DNA of 64,000 nucleotides from Lacrimispora celerecrescens (GTDB lineage Bacteria; Bacillota; Clostridia; Lachnospirales; Lachnospiraceae), in NCBI RefSeq assembly GCF_000732605.1, contig NZ_JPME01000004.1:1-64000 (forward strand), given 5' to 3'. Positions 32,503 through 41,665 of this stretch are shown here, one piece after another (the first letter of the stretch is position 1; each line of letters opens with the position of its first letter). The notes beneath the pieces are model-generated. The model did no database searches, had not been told where the DNA came from, and was given only the letters and a program-made list of their open reading frames with translations. The translations under genes and the position numbers were made by a program.

Positions 32503-34777
32503 AATGCGTACGGTAAATACTTCTGTGGTAAAGAAGGATGCCATGGCCCTGGTAACCGGAAAGCCTGTGTATACCGATGACCTGGCTCCCGGAGACTGTC
32601 TCATCGTTAAGGTCCTAAGAAGCCCTCATGCCCATGCACTGATCAAGGAAATCCATAAGGAAAAGGCGGAAAAGGTGGCTGGAATTGCCTGTATCCTGAC
32701 CTATCAGGATGTTCCTCAGAAGAGATTCACCATGGCGGGGCAGTCCTACCCGGAACCAAGTCCCTATGACAGGCTGATTCTGGACCAGAGAATGCGTTTT
32801 GTGGGAGATGCGGCGGCCATTGTAGCCGGTGAGACGGAAGATGCAGTGGACCATGCCCTGCGGCTTTTAAAGGTGGAATATGAGGTTTTGGAACCGGTAT
32901 TGGACTTTAAGCAGGCAAAGGATCATCCGGTGTTAATCCATCCGGAGGAAGACTGGCTGAGTCTCTGTCCGGTAGGTGCGGATAATAAAAGAAATTTATG
33001 TGCTGCCGGCAGGGAAGAGCAAGGTAACGTTGATGAAGTATTAAAGCAGTGTGATTATGTGGTGGAACAGGTTTACCATACAAAGGCGAATCAGCAGGCA
33101 ATGATGGAGACCTTCCGGGCCTATTCTTATTTGGATGCTTATGGGCGTCTTAATATGGTGGCCTCCACACAGGTCACCTTTCATGTGAGAAGAATCCTGG
33201 CTCATGCACTGGATATTCCCAAATCACGGATCCGTGTGATCAAGCCGCGGATCGGTGGCGGCTTCGGGGCAAAGCAGACGGTGGTGGCAGAGGTATATCC
33301 GGCAATCGTGACGATGAAGACCGGCAGGCCGGCCAAGATGATCTACAGCCGTTATGAGTCTCAGATCGCTTCTTCTCCCCGTCATGAGATGGAAGTTCAT
33401 GTGAGAGTGGGAGCGGATAAGAACGGAATCCTTCAGGCAATCGATGTGTATACTCTGTCAAATACAGGAGCTTACGGGGAACACGGCCCTACTACGGTAG
33501 GCTTATCCGGTCATAAGACGATACCACTTTACCGGACAGCCAAAGCCTTCCGGTTTGCATATGATGTAGTTTATACAAACTGCATGTCTTCAGGGGCTTA
33601 CAGGGGATACGGGGCTACCCAGGGAATCTTTGCGGTGGAATCTGCGGTAAATGAGCTGGCGGAAAAGATCGGAATGGATTCTGTAAAATTAAGGGAATTA
33701 AACATGGTAAAAGAAGGCGACATCATGCCTGCCTATTATGGGGAAACTCTAAATAGCTGCGCCCTGGACCGGTGTATGGCCCGTGCTAAGGAGATGATCC
33801 GCTGGGATGAGAAGTATCCCAGAGTTGACATGGGAAATGGAAAGGTGCGAGGCGTAGGTGTAGCTATGTCTATGCAGGGCTCCGGCATTTCCGGCCTGGA
33901 TGTGGCGTCCGTGGAGCTGCGCCTGAATGATGACGGTTTTTACACACTTATGATCGGCGCTTCCGACATGGGAACAGGTTGTGATACGACCCTGGCTCAG
34001 GTTGCGGCTGATTGCCTGGAATGTGATTTAGATGAGATCGTGGTTCATGGAACGGATACGGATGTATCCCCTTATGATTCAGGTTCCTATGCTTCCAGTA
34101 CCATGTACTTAACTGGAATGGCTGTGGTAAAGGCCAGTGAAGAAATGCGGGAAAAGATCTTAAAAAAAGGTGCCCAGTATCTTAACTGTCCGGAGGATTC
34201 CCTGGAATTTGACGGAAAGCGGGTCTACCAGCCATCGGGAGAGCTGGAAATATCCTTAAAAGATATAGGAAACAAAGTTATGTGCTTTAATGAAGACATG
34301 CTCACTGCCGGTGCCTGTCATACCTCTCCGGTATCTCCTCCACCTTTTATGGTGGGAATGGCTGAAGTTGAAGTGGATAAGGAGACCGGTGAGGTAGAGC
34401 TTTTGGATTATGTGGCGGTTGTGGACTGCGGAACAACCATTAATCCCAATCTGGCCAGGATCCAGACTGAGGGCGGAATCGCTCAGGGTATTGGTATGGC
34501 CATGTATGAAGAGATTACCTATTCCTCCAAGGGGCAGATGCTGCAGAATTCCTTCATGCAGTACAAGCTTCCAACCAGGCAGGATGTGGGTAATATCCGG
34601 GTGGAATTTGAAAGCAGTTATGAGCCTACCGGGCCTTTTGGGGCTAAGTCCATTGGTGAGATTGTGATCAATACACCGTCTCCTGCTATAGCAGATGCAG
34701 TAGCCAATGCAGTAGGAGTGAGAGTAAGAGAATTGCCTGTTACAGCTGAAAAAGTGTATTGGGGAATGAATCGGTAA
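32492..34777 (+). CDS. Molybdenum hydroxylase catalytic (molybdopterin) subunit
   Basis: A 761-residue molybdenum-binding subunit of the xanthine dehydrogenase/CoxL family. Key stretches: GGGFGAKQ (Mo cofactor contact), GAYRGYGATQ (substrate pocket with Arg) and GPFGAKSIGE with the base glutamate. The substrate could be xanthine, hypoxanthine or another heteroaromatic; the NCS2 permease two genes upstream makes purines most likely. No maturation gene (XdhC type) is in the window. Terminator at 34802-34842. Confidence 0.9.
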   Translation: MNYKMRTVNTSVVKKDAMALVTGKPVYTDDLAPGDCLIVKVLRSPHAHALIKEIHKEKAEKVAGIACILTYQDVPQKRFTMAGQSYPEPSPYDRLILDQRMRFVGDAAAIVAGETEDAVDHALRLLKVEYEVLEPVLDFKQAKDHPVLIHPEEDWLSLCPVGADNKRNLCAAGREEQGNVDEVLKQCDYVVEQVYHTKANQQAMMETFRAYSYLDAYGRLNMVASTQVTFHVRRILAHALDIPKSRIRVIKPRIGGGFGAKQTVVAEVYPAIVTMKTGRPAKMIYSRYESQIASSPRHEMEVHVRVGADKNGILQAIDVYTLSNTGAYGEHGPTTVGLSGHKTIPLYRTAKAFRFAYDVVYTNCMSSGAYRGYGATQGIFAVESAVNELAEKIGMDSVKLRELNMVKEGDIMPAYYGETLNSCALDRCMARAKEMIRWDEKYPRVDMGNGKVRGVGVAMSMQGSGISGLDVASVELRLNDDGFYTLMIGASDMGTGCDTTLAQVAADCLECDLDEIVVHGTDTDVSPYDSGSYASSTMYLTGMAVVKASEEMREKILKKGAQYLNCPEDSLEFDGKRVYQPSGELEISLKDIGNKVMCFNEDMLTAGACHTSPVSPPPFMVGMAEVEVDKETGEVELLDYVAVVDCGTTINPNLARIQTEGGIAQGIGMAMYEEITYSSKGQMLQNSFMQYKLPTRQDVGNIRVEFESSYEPTGPFGAKSIGEIVINTPSPAIADAVANAVGVRVRELPVTAEKVYWGMNR

Positions 34778-34801
34778 TAGTTGGCTTGAAGGAAGAAGAA
34801 T

Positions 34802-34842
34802 AAAAAAGAGCGCTGGAAGCTTGGATTCCGGCGCTCTTTTTT
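34802..34842 (+). terminator. Rho-independent terminator of the hydroxylase operon
   Basis: A 17-pair stem, aaaaaagagcgctggaa against ttccggcgctctttttt, loop gcttgga. Confidence 0.92.
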
Positions 34843-34880
34843 GATTCCATTTTTTTTTCTGGACATATCGATCAAGTCTG

Positions 34881-34910
34881 TTGATAAAAACAATCATGTT
34901 GTGATATAAA
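34881..34910 (+). promoter_or_regulatory. Promoter of the ABC exporter operon
   Basis: TTGATA (34881-34886), 18-base spacer, TATAAA (34905-34910), about 55 bases before the ATPase start codon. Confidence 0.5.
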
Positions 34911-34973
34911 CAGATGATTGCATTGATAATGGCAAGGGTGTATGATTGGGAAAGAGAAAGGAGGGAGGGATCT

Positions 34974-35678
34974 ATGGAAGCTTTGATAAGGGCGGAAAAG
35001 ATCTGCAAGGATTATGATGCAGGTGAGGTCAAGGTCCAGGCATTAAAGCATGTGTCATTTGAGATTCTCCGTGGGGAATTTATCGTGATTCTGGGGCCGA
35101 GCGGGTCTGGGAAAAGCACCCTTTTAAATATATTAGGAGGGATAGAAACGGTTACCAGCGGAACTGTTTATTACGATGGTACGCCACTCTCCTGGGGAGA
35201 TTTAAAGAGCCTTACGGCCTATCGCCGTGCCCATGCCGGGTTTATCTTTCAGTTTTATAATTTGATGCCGGGACTGACTGCCCTGGAGAATGTGCAGTTG
35301 GCGGCAGAACTTTCTAAAGATCCACTGGATCCGGAAACGCTGCTTGGGCAGGTGGGACTTTTAGACAGGGCAAATCATTTTCCAAGCAGGCTGTCAGGAG
35401 GGCAGCAGCAGAGAGTTGCCATTGCCAGGGCCTTGTGCAAGAATCCAGATATCCTTCTCTGTGATGAGCCCACGGGGGCATTGGACAGCAGCACAGGAAG
35501 CCAGATATTAAAGCTGCTTTCAGAGTTTAACAGACAGTATGACAAGACGGTTCTTCTGATCACCCATAATGAAAATATTGCGGGGATTGCTGACCGGGTT
35601 TTTTATTTTAAGGATGGCTGTCTGGAAAGGATTCGTGTCAATGAAAGACCCTTAAAGCCGGAGGAGGTGGTCTGGTAG
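34974..35678 (+). CDS. ABC exporter ATPase, MacB/LolD type
   Basis: A 234-residue ATPase. Walker A GPSGSGKS, signature LSGGQQQRVAIARAL, Walker B ILLCDEPTGALD and switch THN are typical of the MacB/LolD/FtsE group that works with FtsX-fold permeases. The frame is open from 34914, but GGAGGGAGGG sits right before the ATG at 34974. The stop overlaps the GTG of the permease (TAGTG). Confidence 0.9.
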   Translation: MEALIRAEKICKDYDAGEVKVQALKHVSFEILRGEFIVILGPSGSGKSTLLNILGGIETVTSGTVYYDGTPLSWGDLKSLTAYRRAHAGFIFQFYNLMPGLTALENVQLAAELSKDPLDPETLLGQVGLLDRANHFPSRLSGGQQQRVAIARALCKNPDILLCDEPTGALDSSTGSQILKLLSEFNRQYDKTVLLITHNENIAGIADRVFYFKDGCLERIRVNERPLKPEEVVW

Positions 35679-38023
35679 TGAAAAGCTTCCGCAAGAATGT
35701 AGTCCGGTGCGCCAGGCAAAATCCAGGGTCTTTTATGGGGGCGGTTTTCATCATTGCCATCGGTATCTTTGTTTATGTGGCTATGATGGACACATTGAGA
35801 AACTTAGGAGACCAGGTGCAGCGTTACTATGACAGCAGTGCCATAGCAGACGTATTCGCCCAGGTCTCAGGAATCTCTGAAGTAGAACTGGAACGGTTAA
35901 AGGAGATTCCGGGAATTGAAGAGGTCTCTGGGAAAATGGCCGTTGATGTAAGACTGTTTGCCCCTTCCCAGACGGAAATCGTAACAGTGCATCTGTTGTC
36001 TTATGATTCCTCAGATTCTTTAAACAAACTGATGTTAAACGGGACAGGGACGAGAAAAGACAGCATTTATCTGGGGAACCGTATGGCTGGATTATATGGA
36101 TACGGAAACGGAACACCTCTCACCCTCATGATTAATGGAAAAAGCGTGCGATGCGAGCTGGCCGGAACCTGTTACGGACCAGAATATATATATGCCATTC
36201 CTCCCGGTGGAGCGATGATTCCCGATGGGGAGATTTATGACATTGCCTGTATAGAAAAAAACAGGATGGAAGAATTAACTGGGAAAAAGGATTCTATGAA
36301 TGAGCTTGGATTTCGGTTAGCAAAAGGTTATAGCTATGAAGACGTGCGTTATCAGCTGATGGACCGTCTTTCCGGGTATGGTCTCATTTCTCTCACTTCC
36401 AAGGAAAAACAGGCCAGTTATAATATGGTAAAGGGAGAGATCAACGAGCTGTATTCCATGGGAACGGTGCTTCCCATCCTGTTTATGTCGATTTCTGTGT
36501 TCATGCTTTATGTAGTATTAAAAAAGATGATAGACAGGGATCAAAGTCTGATTGGCACTATGAAATCCTTTGGAATGAGAGATGGGGAATTAATCTTGGC
36601 ATACCTTTATCAGGGGGCTGAGGTTGGGGTTTTAGGTGCTCTGGCCGGAAGTGTTCTGGCGGTTCCTTTTGGCCGGTATATGTTTCTCATGTATGTGGAC
36701 TTTTTTAATCTGCCTGACACGGTTTATCACAGCTATATGAATACAAGGGTAAGCGGCATGGGGATCGCAGTGGGAACCGGGCTCCTGGCGGTTTATTTAG
36801 GGGTCAGGGGAATCTTAAAGATCACTCCGGCTCAGGCCATGAGGGCAAAAACTCCAGCTTCTGCAGGGAATTTAAGGCTTCCCCGTTTCTTGGCCTCCAG
36901 GCTTGGGGCGATGGAAAAAATGGGACTGCGCTCCGTGGTGAGGAACCCTTTTCGCGGCTTTCTAATTATTTTAGCCATAGCATTTCCTTTTTCCATGTCT
37001 TCCGTGCTTTTTTCCTTTAAAGGAGTAGCGGATCAGATGTATTTTGACCAGTTCAGCAAGGTGCAGACTTATGATATACAGATTTCCCTGGACCGCTATG
37101 TGTCAAGCATCCGAGGGAAATCGGCAGGGGAAGAAATCATAGGAGTGGAGAAAAGCGAAGCAGTCATCCAGAAGGCAGTGGAATTAAAACACGAAAACTT
37201 ATCGGAATTTGCCATGATTTACGGACTGAACCGTGAGTCCAGCATGTGGAGGATCATGGATCTCTACGGCCGATTTTATGATCCGCCGGAGGATGGGATT
37301 ATCATAAACAGCCGGATTGCTGAAAAGCTCCATCTGGAGGAAGGGGATGTTATGGAAGTATCCGTTCCCGGCCTGACTGCGGAAGCGGTAAAGGTTCCGG
37401 TAAAAGCTGTCATAAAAGAGAGTCTTGGAGGAGGCTGCTATATTTCGGCAAAGGGTTTTTCCCGTTTTTTTGATTCCGTTCCAATGGCTGGAACCATACT
37501 TTTAAAGGTGGAACATGGCAAGCTTGACGCCGTCCGGGAGGCGCTTTTAAAAACCAGCCGGGTTACTTGGATGGTGGATACCAAGCGCATCACCCAGAGT
37601 TACCGGGATATGATGGGCAGCATGATGGCAATGATCCAGATGTTTTCCTTTATGGCTGTGGCGGCAGGAGGGATTCTTATTTATAATATTTCCATGATCA
37701 ATATCAGAGAGCGGATCTCGGAGCTTGGAACGTTTATCATCATGGGAGGTACGGATAAGGAGATCGGAAGAATTCTCCTGTTTGAACAGGTGGTCTACTT
37801 CATTCTGGGAATTGTCTTAGGAGTGTTTGGGAGCCTTGGGGTAAAATACCTCATGGAGCATCTGGTCATATCGGATTCCTATACCATTGAACTGGCTATA
37901 CGGCCATCCTGCTATGGGATAGCATTTCTTACCTGTCTTGCAATGGCAGGGGCTTCTTTGCTGGCCCAGACGCGGTTTGTAAGAAGGATAAGACTCACGG
38001 ATATTTTAAAGGAAAGGGAGTAA
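35678..38023 (+). CDS. FtsX/MacB-type ABC permease
   Basis: A 781-residue permease starting with GTG. It has an N-terminal span near residues 18-40, a large extracellular domain, two three-span FtsX domains (around 265-400 and 650-775) and a second extracellular domain between them. This double-FtsX layout belongs to mechanotransmission exporters of lipids, peptides or drugs. It is coupled to the ATPase in front and the adaptor 4 bases behind. Substrate unknown; no regulator lies next to it. Confidence 0.87.
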   Translation: MKSFRKNVVRCARQNPGSFMGAVFIIAIGIFVYVAMMDTLRNLGDQVQRYYDSSAIADVFAQVSGISEVELERLKEIPGIEEVSGKMAVDVRLFAPSQTEIVTVHLLSYDSSDSLNKLMLNGTGTRKDSIYLGNRMAGLYGYGNGTPLTLMINGKSVRCELAGTCYGPEYIYAIPPGGAMIPDGEIYDIACIEKNRMEELTGKKDSMNELGFRLAKGYSYEDVRYQLMDRLSGYGLISLTSKEKQASYNMVKGEINELYSMGTVLPILFMSISVFMLYVVLKKMIDRDQSLIGTMKSFGMRDGELILAYLYQGAEVGVLGALAGSVLAVPFGRYMFLMYVDFFNLPDTVYHSYMNTRVSGMGIAVGTGLLAVYLGVRGILKITPAQAMRAKTPASAGNLRLPRFLASRLGAMEKMGLRSVVRNPFRGFLIILAIAFPFSMSSVLFSFKGVADQMYFDQFSKVQTYDIQISLDRYVSSIRGKSAGEEIIGVEKSEAVIQKAVELKHENLSEFAMIYGLNRESSMWRIMDLYGRFYDPPEDGIIINSRIAEKLHLEEGDVMEVSVPGLTAEAVKVPVKAVIKESLGGGCYISAKGFSRFFDSVPMAGTILLKVEHGKLDAVREALLKTSRVTWMVDTKRITQSYRDMMGSMMAMIQMFSFMAVAAGGILIYNISMINIRERISELGTFIIMGGTDKEIGRILLFEQVVYFILGIVLGVFGSLGVKYLMEHLVISDSYTIELAIRPSCYGIAFLTCLAMAGASLLAQTRFVRRIRLTDILKERE

Positions 38024-38027
38024 GCTT

Positions 38028-39359
38028 ATGAAGATCCGAATGGATGGCAGAAAAAAGAAAATATGCTTTCTGGCTGCAGGAATAATCCTTGCACTGGTCA
38101 TAGGGAGTAATGTGGTTAAAAGTTCCAAGGGGACCCCTGTGCAAACGGTAGCAGCTTCTTTTGAAACGGTAGAAGACCGCTATACGGAGGAAGGGATCCT
38201 TACGGCCGGAGGGGAGTACCGTCTGGTTTCAGAAGTATCAGGTCCGGTAAAAGAGGTTATGGTTAAGGAGAATGATGGAGTCAAGGCAGGAGATATCCTG
38301 TTTACTATTGATGACAGGGATTTATTGCACGAAAAATCCCTTTGTGAAAGTGCTCTGGCAGGGTATCATGCCAAGTTGGAAGAGAGCCGGATCGGGCAGG
38401 TGATGACGTCATCGCCTCAGGAATATCTGGATTCCATAAGATCGGAAGTGTTGGCAAAGGAGGCGGATTATCAGGCTGCAAAGACTCTTATTGACGCTTC
38501 CCAGTCCCTGTATTCAGCTGGCAGCATTTCCAGAATCGAATGGGAGAAAGACAGGGCATCTTATGAAAACGCCTCATTAGCATGGGAGCAGGCAAAGAGC
38601 AGATATGAGGAGAGCCGCCGGTTTTTAGAGAGCCTAAAGGCGGGGGGCATTGATGAAACAACCATTAACGGTAGGTTTTATGATAGCGTGGAGGAACAGC
38701 TAAGAGCCCAGATCAAATCCCAGGAAACGACGATGGAACAATTGGAAGACAGGTTAAAAAAATGTGTGGTAGCTGCAGACAGAGATGGAGTCATCACATC
38801 CCTTCCGGTCAAGGATATGTCTTACATACAGGCAGGAGAAACTGCCGTGACCATCAGCGGACGGGGAAAGATCCAGGCAGAGTCTGACGTGCTTACAAGC
38901 ATTGCGCCCTATCTTTCTCCGGGAGATAAGGTGACGGTGATCCTGCAGCTTAGGAATCAGGACCAAATGTACACTGGAACCATAAGCCAGGTCTATGACT
39001 ATGCGGCCAAAGGGACCTCAGCCCTGGGAATGGATGAATATAGGGTGCATGTGAAGATCGATATGGATGAGGACCAAACTCTGGAAGGAAAGGAAGGATA
39101 CGGGGCCAACATCCGTTTTACCCTGTATCAGGGAGAACATAAGCTGGTGATCCCTTCAAGCGCTGTTTTTGACCTGAATGACCAAAAGTACGTTTTTGTA
39201 ATTAATAACGGAAAGGCGGAAAAACAACCCGTGGAGGTCGAATACAGGACAGCATCCCAGGCGGTCATAAAAGAAGGGCTGACAGAGGGGCAGAAAATCA
39301 TTGACCATGTAGATTCAGAAGTGATCTATGAAGGGGCAAAGGTGTATGCAGGTTCGTAA
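38028..39359 (+). CDS. HlyD/MacA-type membrane-fusion adaptor
   Basis: A 443-residue adaptor with an N-terminal anchor (CFLAAGIILALVIGSNVV), a split biotinyl-lipoyl-like domain (GPVKEVMVKENDGVKAGDILF before, CVVAADRDGVITSL after) and a coiled-coil hairpin in between (residues about 95-240), followed by beta-barrel domains. In Gram-positive cells such adaptors extend an ABC exporter toward the wall. It completes the three-gene exporter. Confidence 0.87.
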   Translation: MKIRMDGRKKKICFLAAGIILALVIGSNVVKSSKGTPVQTVAASFETVEDRYTEEGILTAGGEYRLVSEVSGPVKEVMVKENDGVKAGDILFTIDDRDLLHEKSLCESALAGYHAKLEESRIGQVMTSSPQEYLDSIRSEVLAKEADYQAAKTLIDASQSLYSAGSISRIEWEKDRASYENASLAWEQAKSRYEESRRFLESLKAGGIDETTINGRFYDSVEEQLRAQIKSQETTMEQLEDRLKKCVVAADRDGVITSLPVKDMSYIQAGETAVTISGRGKIQAESDVLTSIAPYLSPGDKVTVILQLRNQDQMYTGTISQVYDYAAKGTSALGMDEYRVHVKIDMDEDQTLEGKEGYGANIRFTLYQGEHKLVIPSSAVFDLNDQKYVFVINNGKAEKQPVEVEYRTASQAVIKEGLTEGQKIIDHVDSEVIYEGAKVYAGS

Positions 39360-39370
39360 AGAAATAAAAG

Positions 39371-39402
39371 GGCGGCAGCATGGAAATTCCAATGCTGCCG
39401 CC
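39371..39402. terminator. Bidirectional terminator between convergent genes
   Basis: Perfect 11-pair repeat ggcggcagcat (39371-39381) / atgctgccgcc (39392-39402), extendable by three pairs inward. T-rich on both sides. Confidence 0.8.
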
Positions 39403-39415
39403 TTATTATTTGATA

Positions 39416-40834
39416 TTATTTAATCTTTTCGTAGCTGGATTCTTTGATGGTTCCGTCGCTGTTGGTCTTGTAATATTTGCCGTCGCCATCCTGAATGTTT
39501 GTTTTGCCTTTTGCAAGTTTTCCGCTTGTACCGACTAAGTACTCTTTATCGTTGTATTCTACTACTTTATATTTTTCATCTTTGTCAGCTTTGATCAGTC
39601 TGCCCTGTACGTAGATGCTGTCATCGGTAATGGAATTGTAGCCGGCTCCCTTGTTGCTTCCGGCCTTGCGGAAGTTGTAGGTGTACTTCTCACCGTCAAT
39701 GTCAATGGTTGTCTTGCCGGTTGTCATAGCGCCTTCCTTAGGAGAGGTACCGAAGTAGTAAACCTCTGCTGCATCATCAGCTGCAGGGAAATCGCTTTCT
39801 GTTTCGATCTCGCTGTAAGATGCGATGGTTTTACCTGATTCAAAGGTCATCTTATAAAGGCCCTGAAGCATTTCGCCCTTTTCGTTGAATGCGTAGCTTA
39901 AACCATTAATGGACTTAATCTGGCTTGTTGTCAGCTGTCCGTTGGTGGAAGCGTAGAACCAGTATTCTGTACCGTCATCATAAGCTTCTGCATCAACCTC
40001 TTCACTTGGAACGGTCTTGAACCAGCCCTTTGCAAGCCAGCACTGTTCTGGGAGATTGTAATATTGGTTTGCAGAGCTTGCTGTTGAAGGGGTGCCTGAT
40101 TCATACCATTCGGATTCAGCGGCTCCGTTTTCATTGAAGAGGTATTTTAAACCGTTAATGGTCTTGGTAGTATCCTTTAATTTCTTGCCGTTGGTACCGA
40201 AATAGAACCAGTAAGCTCCGTTAAAGTTATCTTTTTCATTTTCAGAATCTTCAACTTCGATGGATTTCCAGCCGATAGACTGAGCACCGTCAGAGGAATC
40301 TCCTAAGTAATACATTCCATCTTTCCAAGCGTCGTCTCCGGTCTGGCGTGTGGATTCTTCATTAACCCAGCCAAACAGCATCTTTCCTTCGGAATCAAAG
40401 GCATAGTCATGGAATTGTCCATCGGCAACCTTTATGGATTTAAAGGAAGTCTTACCGGAAGTAGGAGCTTTATAGGCTTTTCCGTTGCTTCCAAAGTAGT
40501 ACCAGTAAGTATCAGGAGCATCTTCTTCATCCTGGTCGGCAGTAATTTCACGCCATTCATTTGTAACCATAGCGCCTGATGAATTTACATAATAGTAATT
40601 GTCATCGGATTCGATTAAGCTGCTGGTAGCCAACTCGCCATCTTCGTTAAGATAGAACCAGTTGTCTCCGGATTTGCGCCAGGATTCGGTAGTTACATCT
40701 CCATTGGAGTCGTAGTATACCCAGGTGTCATTTTCCTGTGACCAACCCTGTGCGGCGAAGGAGGTCATGGATGCACCTATGGTAAAAATCGCTGCAGCGC
40801 AGGGAATAAGCCATCTAAGTTTCTGTTTTCTCAT
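39416..40834 (-). CDS. Secreted protein with cell-wall/choline-binding-type repeats
   Basis: A 472-residue secreted protein. The signal peptide (MRKQKLRWLIPCAAA onwards) ends at SFAA before QGW. Nearly the entire mature part is made of about a dozen aromatic-rich repeats of the kind W-x-Y-Y-D-S-N-G and Y-Y-x-G-S-N-G-K, as in the CW_binding_1/choline-binding family. No catalytic domain is apparent, so it may be a wall-binding scaffold or adhesin. The start at 40834 follows GAAAGGAG; an upstream in-frame ATG at 40930 lies in the promoter. Asp/Glu-rich linkers make it acidic. Confidence 0.82.
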   Translation of the reverse strand: MRKQKLRWLIPCAAAIFTIGASMTSFAAQGWSQENDTWVYYDSNGDVTTESWRKSGDNWFYLNEDGELATSSLIESDDNYYYVNSSGAMVTNEWREITADQDEEDAPDTYWYYFGSNGKAYKAPTSGKTSFKSIKVADGQFHDYAFDSEGKMLFGWVNEESTRQTGDDAWKDGMYYLGDSSDGAQSIGWKSIEVEDSENEKDNFNGAYWFYFGTNGKKLKDTTKTINGLKYLFNENGAAESEWYESGTPSTASSANQYYNLPEQCWLAKGWFKTVPSEEVDAEAYDDGTEYWFYASTNGQLTTSQIKSINGLSYAFNEKGEMLQGLYKMTFESGKTIASYSEIETESDFPAADDAAEVYYFGTSPKEGAMTTGKTTIDIDGEKYTYNFRKAGSNKGAGYNSITDDSIYVQGRLIKADKDEKYKVVEYNDKEYLVGTSGKLAKGKTNIQDGDGKYYKTNSDGTIKESSYEKIK

Positions 40835-40901
40835 GTTTGTTCTCCTTTCAATAAGAACCCTTTTTGTTAACTTTGTCAGCAGGTCTTGCTGATGGAATGA
40901 C

Positions 40902-40930
40902 TTTAAACCATGGAGTAAGTCTAAGGTCAA
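40902..40930 (-). promoter_or_regulatory. Promoter of the cell-wall-binding protein
   Basis: Minus strand TTGACC (40930-40925), 17-base spacer, TTTAAA (40907-40902). The leader holds a short hairpin (cagca / tgctg, 40877-40891). Confidence 0.5.
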
Positions 40931-40944
40931 GCGATGTAAAAAAG

Positions 40945-40963
40945 GCGTAAGAATGCGTAAGAA
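40945..40963 (-). repeat. Direct repeat upstream of the -35 box, candidate activator site
   Basis: gcgtaagaa at 40945-40953 and again at 40955-40963: a tandem pair with a 10-base period, one helical turn, centred about 25 bases upstream of the -35. Such spacing is common for response-regulator sites. No regulator is identified. Confidence 0.4.
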
Positions 40964-41069
40964 AAGCAGGAGAATTTAAGAAAACTGTAATCTCACCATA
41001 TTCTGGAAGCGGTTCCAGCGGCTGCCACCAGGTTAGAATTGGAATTGCAATTCATATTAGTAATAGGGC

Positions 41070-41144
41070 AAAAAAAAATAAAAAAGAGACAGGAATCCCT
41101 ATCTCTTATGCAATAATAATACCACAAAATTAACTTTTTTTCAA
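41070..41144 (-). ncRNA. Promoter running directly into a terminator (possible 40-base transcript)
   Basis: Minus strand TTGAAA (41144-41139), 17-base spacer, TATTAT (41121-41116). The expected start near 41109 is followed at once by a 10-pair hairpin (41107-41098 with 41093-41084, loop gatt) and a run T6-A-T9. Any transcript would be only about 40 bases unless it reads through into the wall-protein gene 235 bases on. Confidence 0.35.
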
Positions 41145-41206
41145 GTCTTGTAATTTGGCTCTGCCTGGAGTAGACTTTGTATTTATCAAAGGAATGGAGG
41201 GTTTTT

Positions 41207-41665
41207 ATGGATAACGGGAAGTGGTTACAGACTGCAAACGACAGCCTTCAGATTGCTAAAGTAAAGGCGGCCAATGATTATACAAAAAAGTTTGGTCTAG
41301 CATTAACGGATGAGGAGACAGCTTTGCTTATCAGGGAGAGAAAAGATGCGTTAAAGGAACAGGAACGGGTGGAATTTGGTGAAGGTATTCTTCCGAAACT
41401 GATTTTTGCGTTTTGTGATTCCCCATATATTTATCAGGATAATTATGTGGATTCCCTGGGAAGACTTCAGGATATGTTCTACCTATATAAAAATGAATCA
41501 TTGGATGAAATTACTGACGATGAACTGATTGAATTCATGAAGGACCAGTTTGACGGACCGTGCCAGGGTTCTCTGGATCATCTGGAGGATACTGGATTGG
41601 AGGCGTTTGCAAGGCGTGTCCGCCTTGGACTAGATTTATATGAGGAAGAAGACGATGAGTTTTGA
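41207..41665 (+). CDS. Uncharacterised protein (DUF6323-like)
   Basis: A 152-residue soluble, acidic, mostly helical protein with no signal or membrane segment. Its opening KWLQTANDSLQIAKVKAAND and a central LRERKDAL-type helix resemble, from memory, the DUF6323 group found next to the product of the following gene in Lachnospiraceae; this is not confirmed here. The ATG at 41207 follows GGAGGG; the open frame extends upstream to 41177 without such a site. It overlaps the next gene by 11 bases, so the two very likely work together. Function unknown. Confidence 0.65.
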   Translation: MDNGKWLQTANDSLQIAKVKAANDYTKKFGLALTDEETALLIRERKDALKEQERVEFGEGILPKLIFAFCDSPYIYQDNYVDSLGRLQDMFYLYKNESLDEITDDELIEFMKDQFDGPCQGSLDHLEDTGLEAFARRVRLGLDLYEEEDDEF

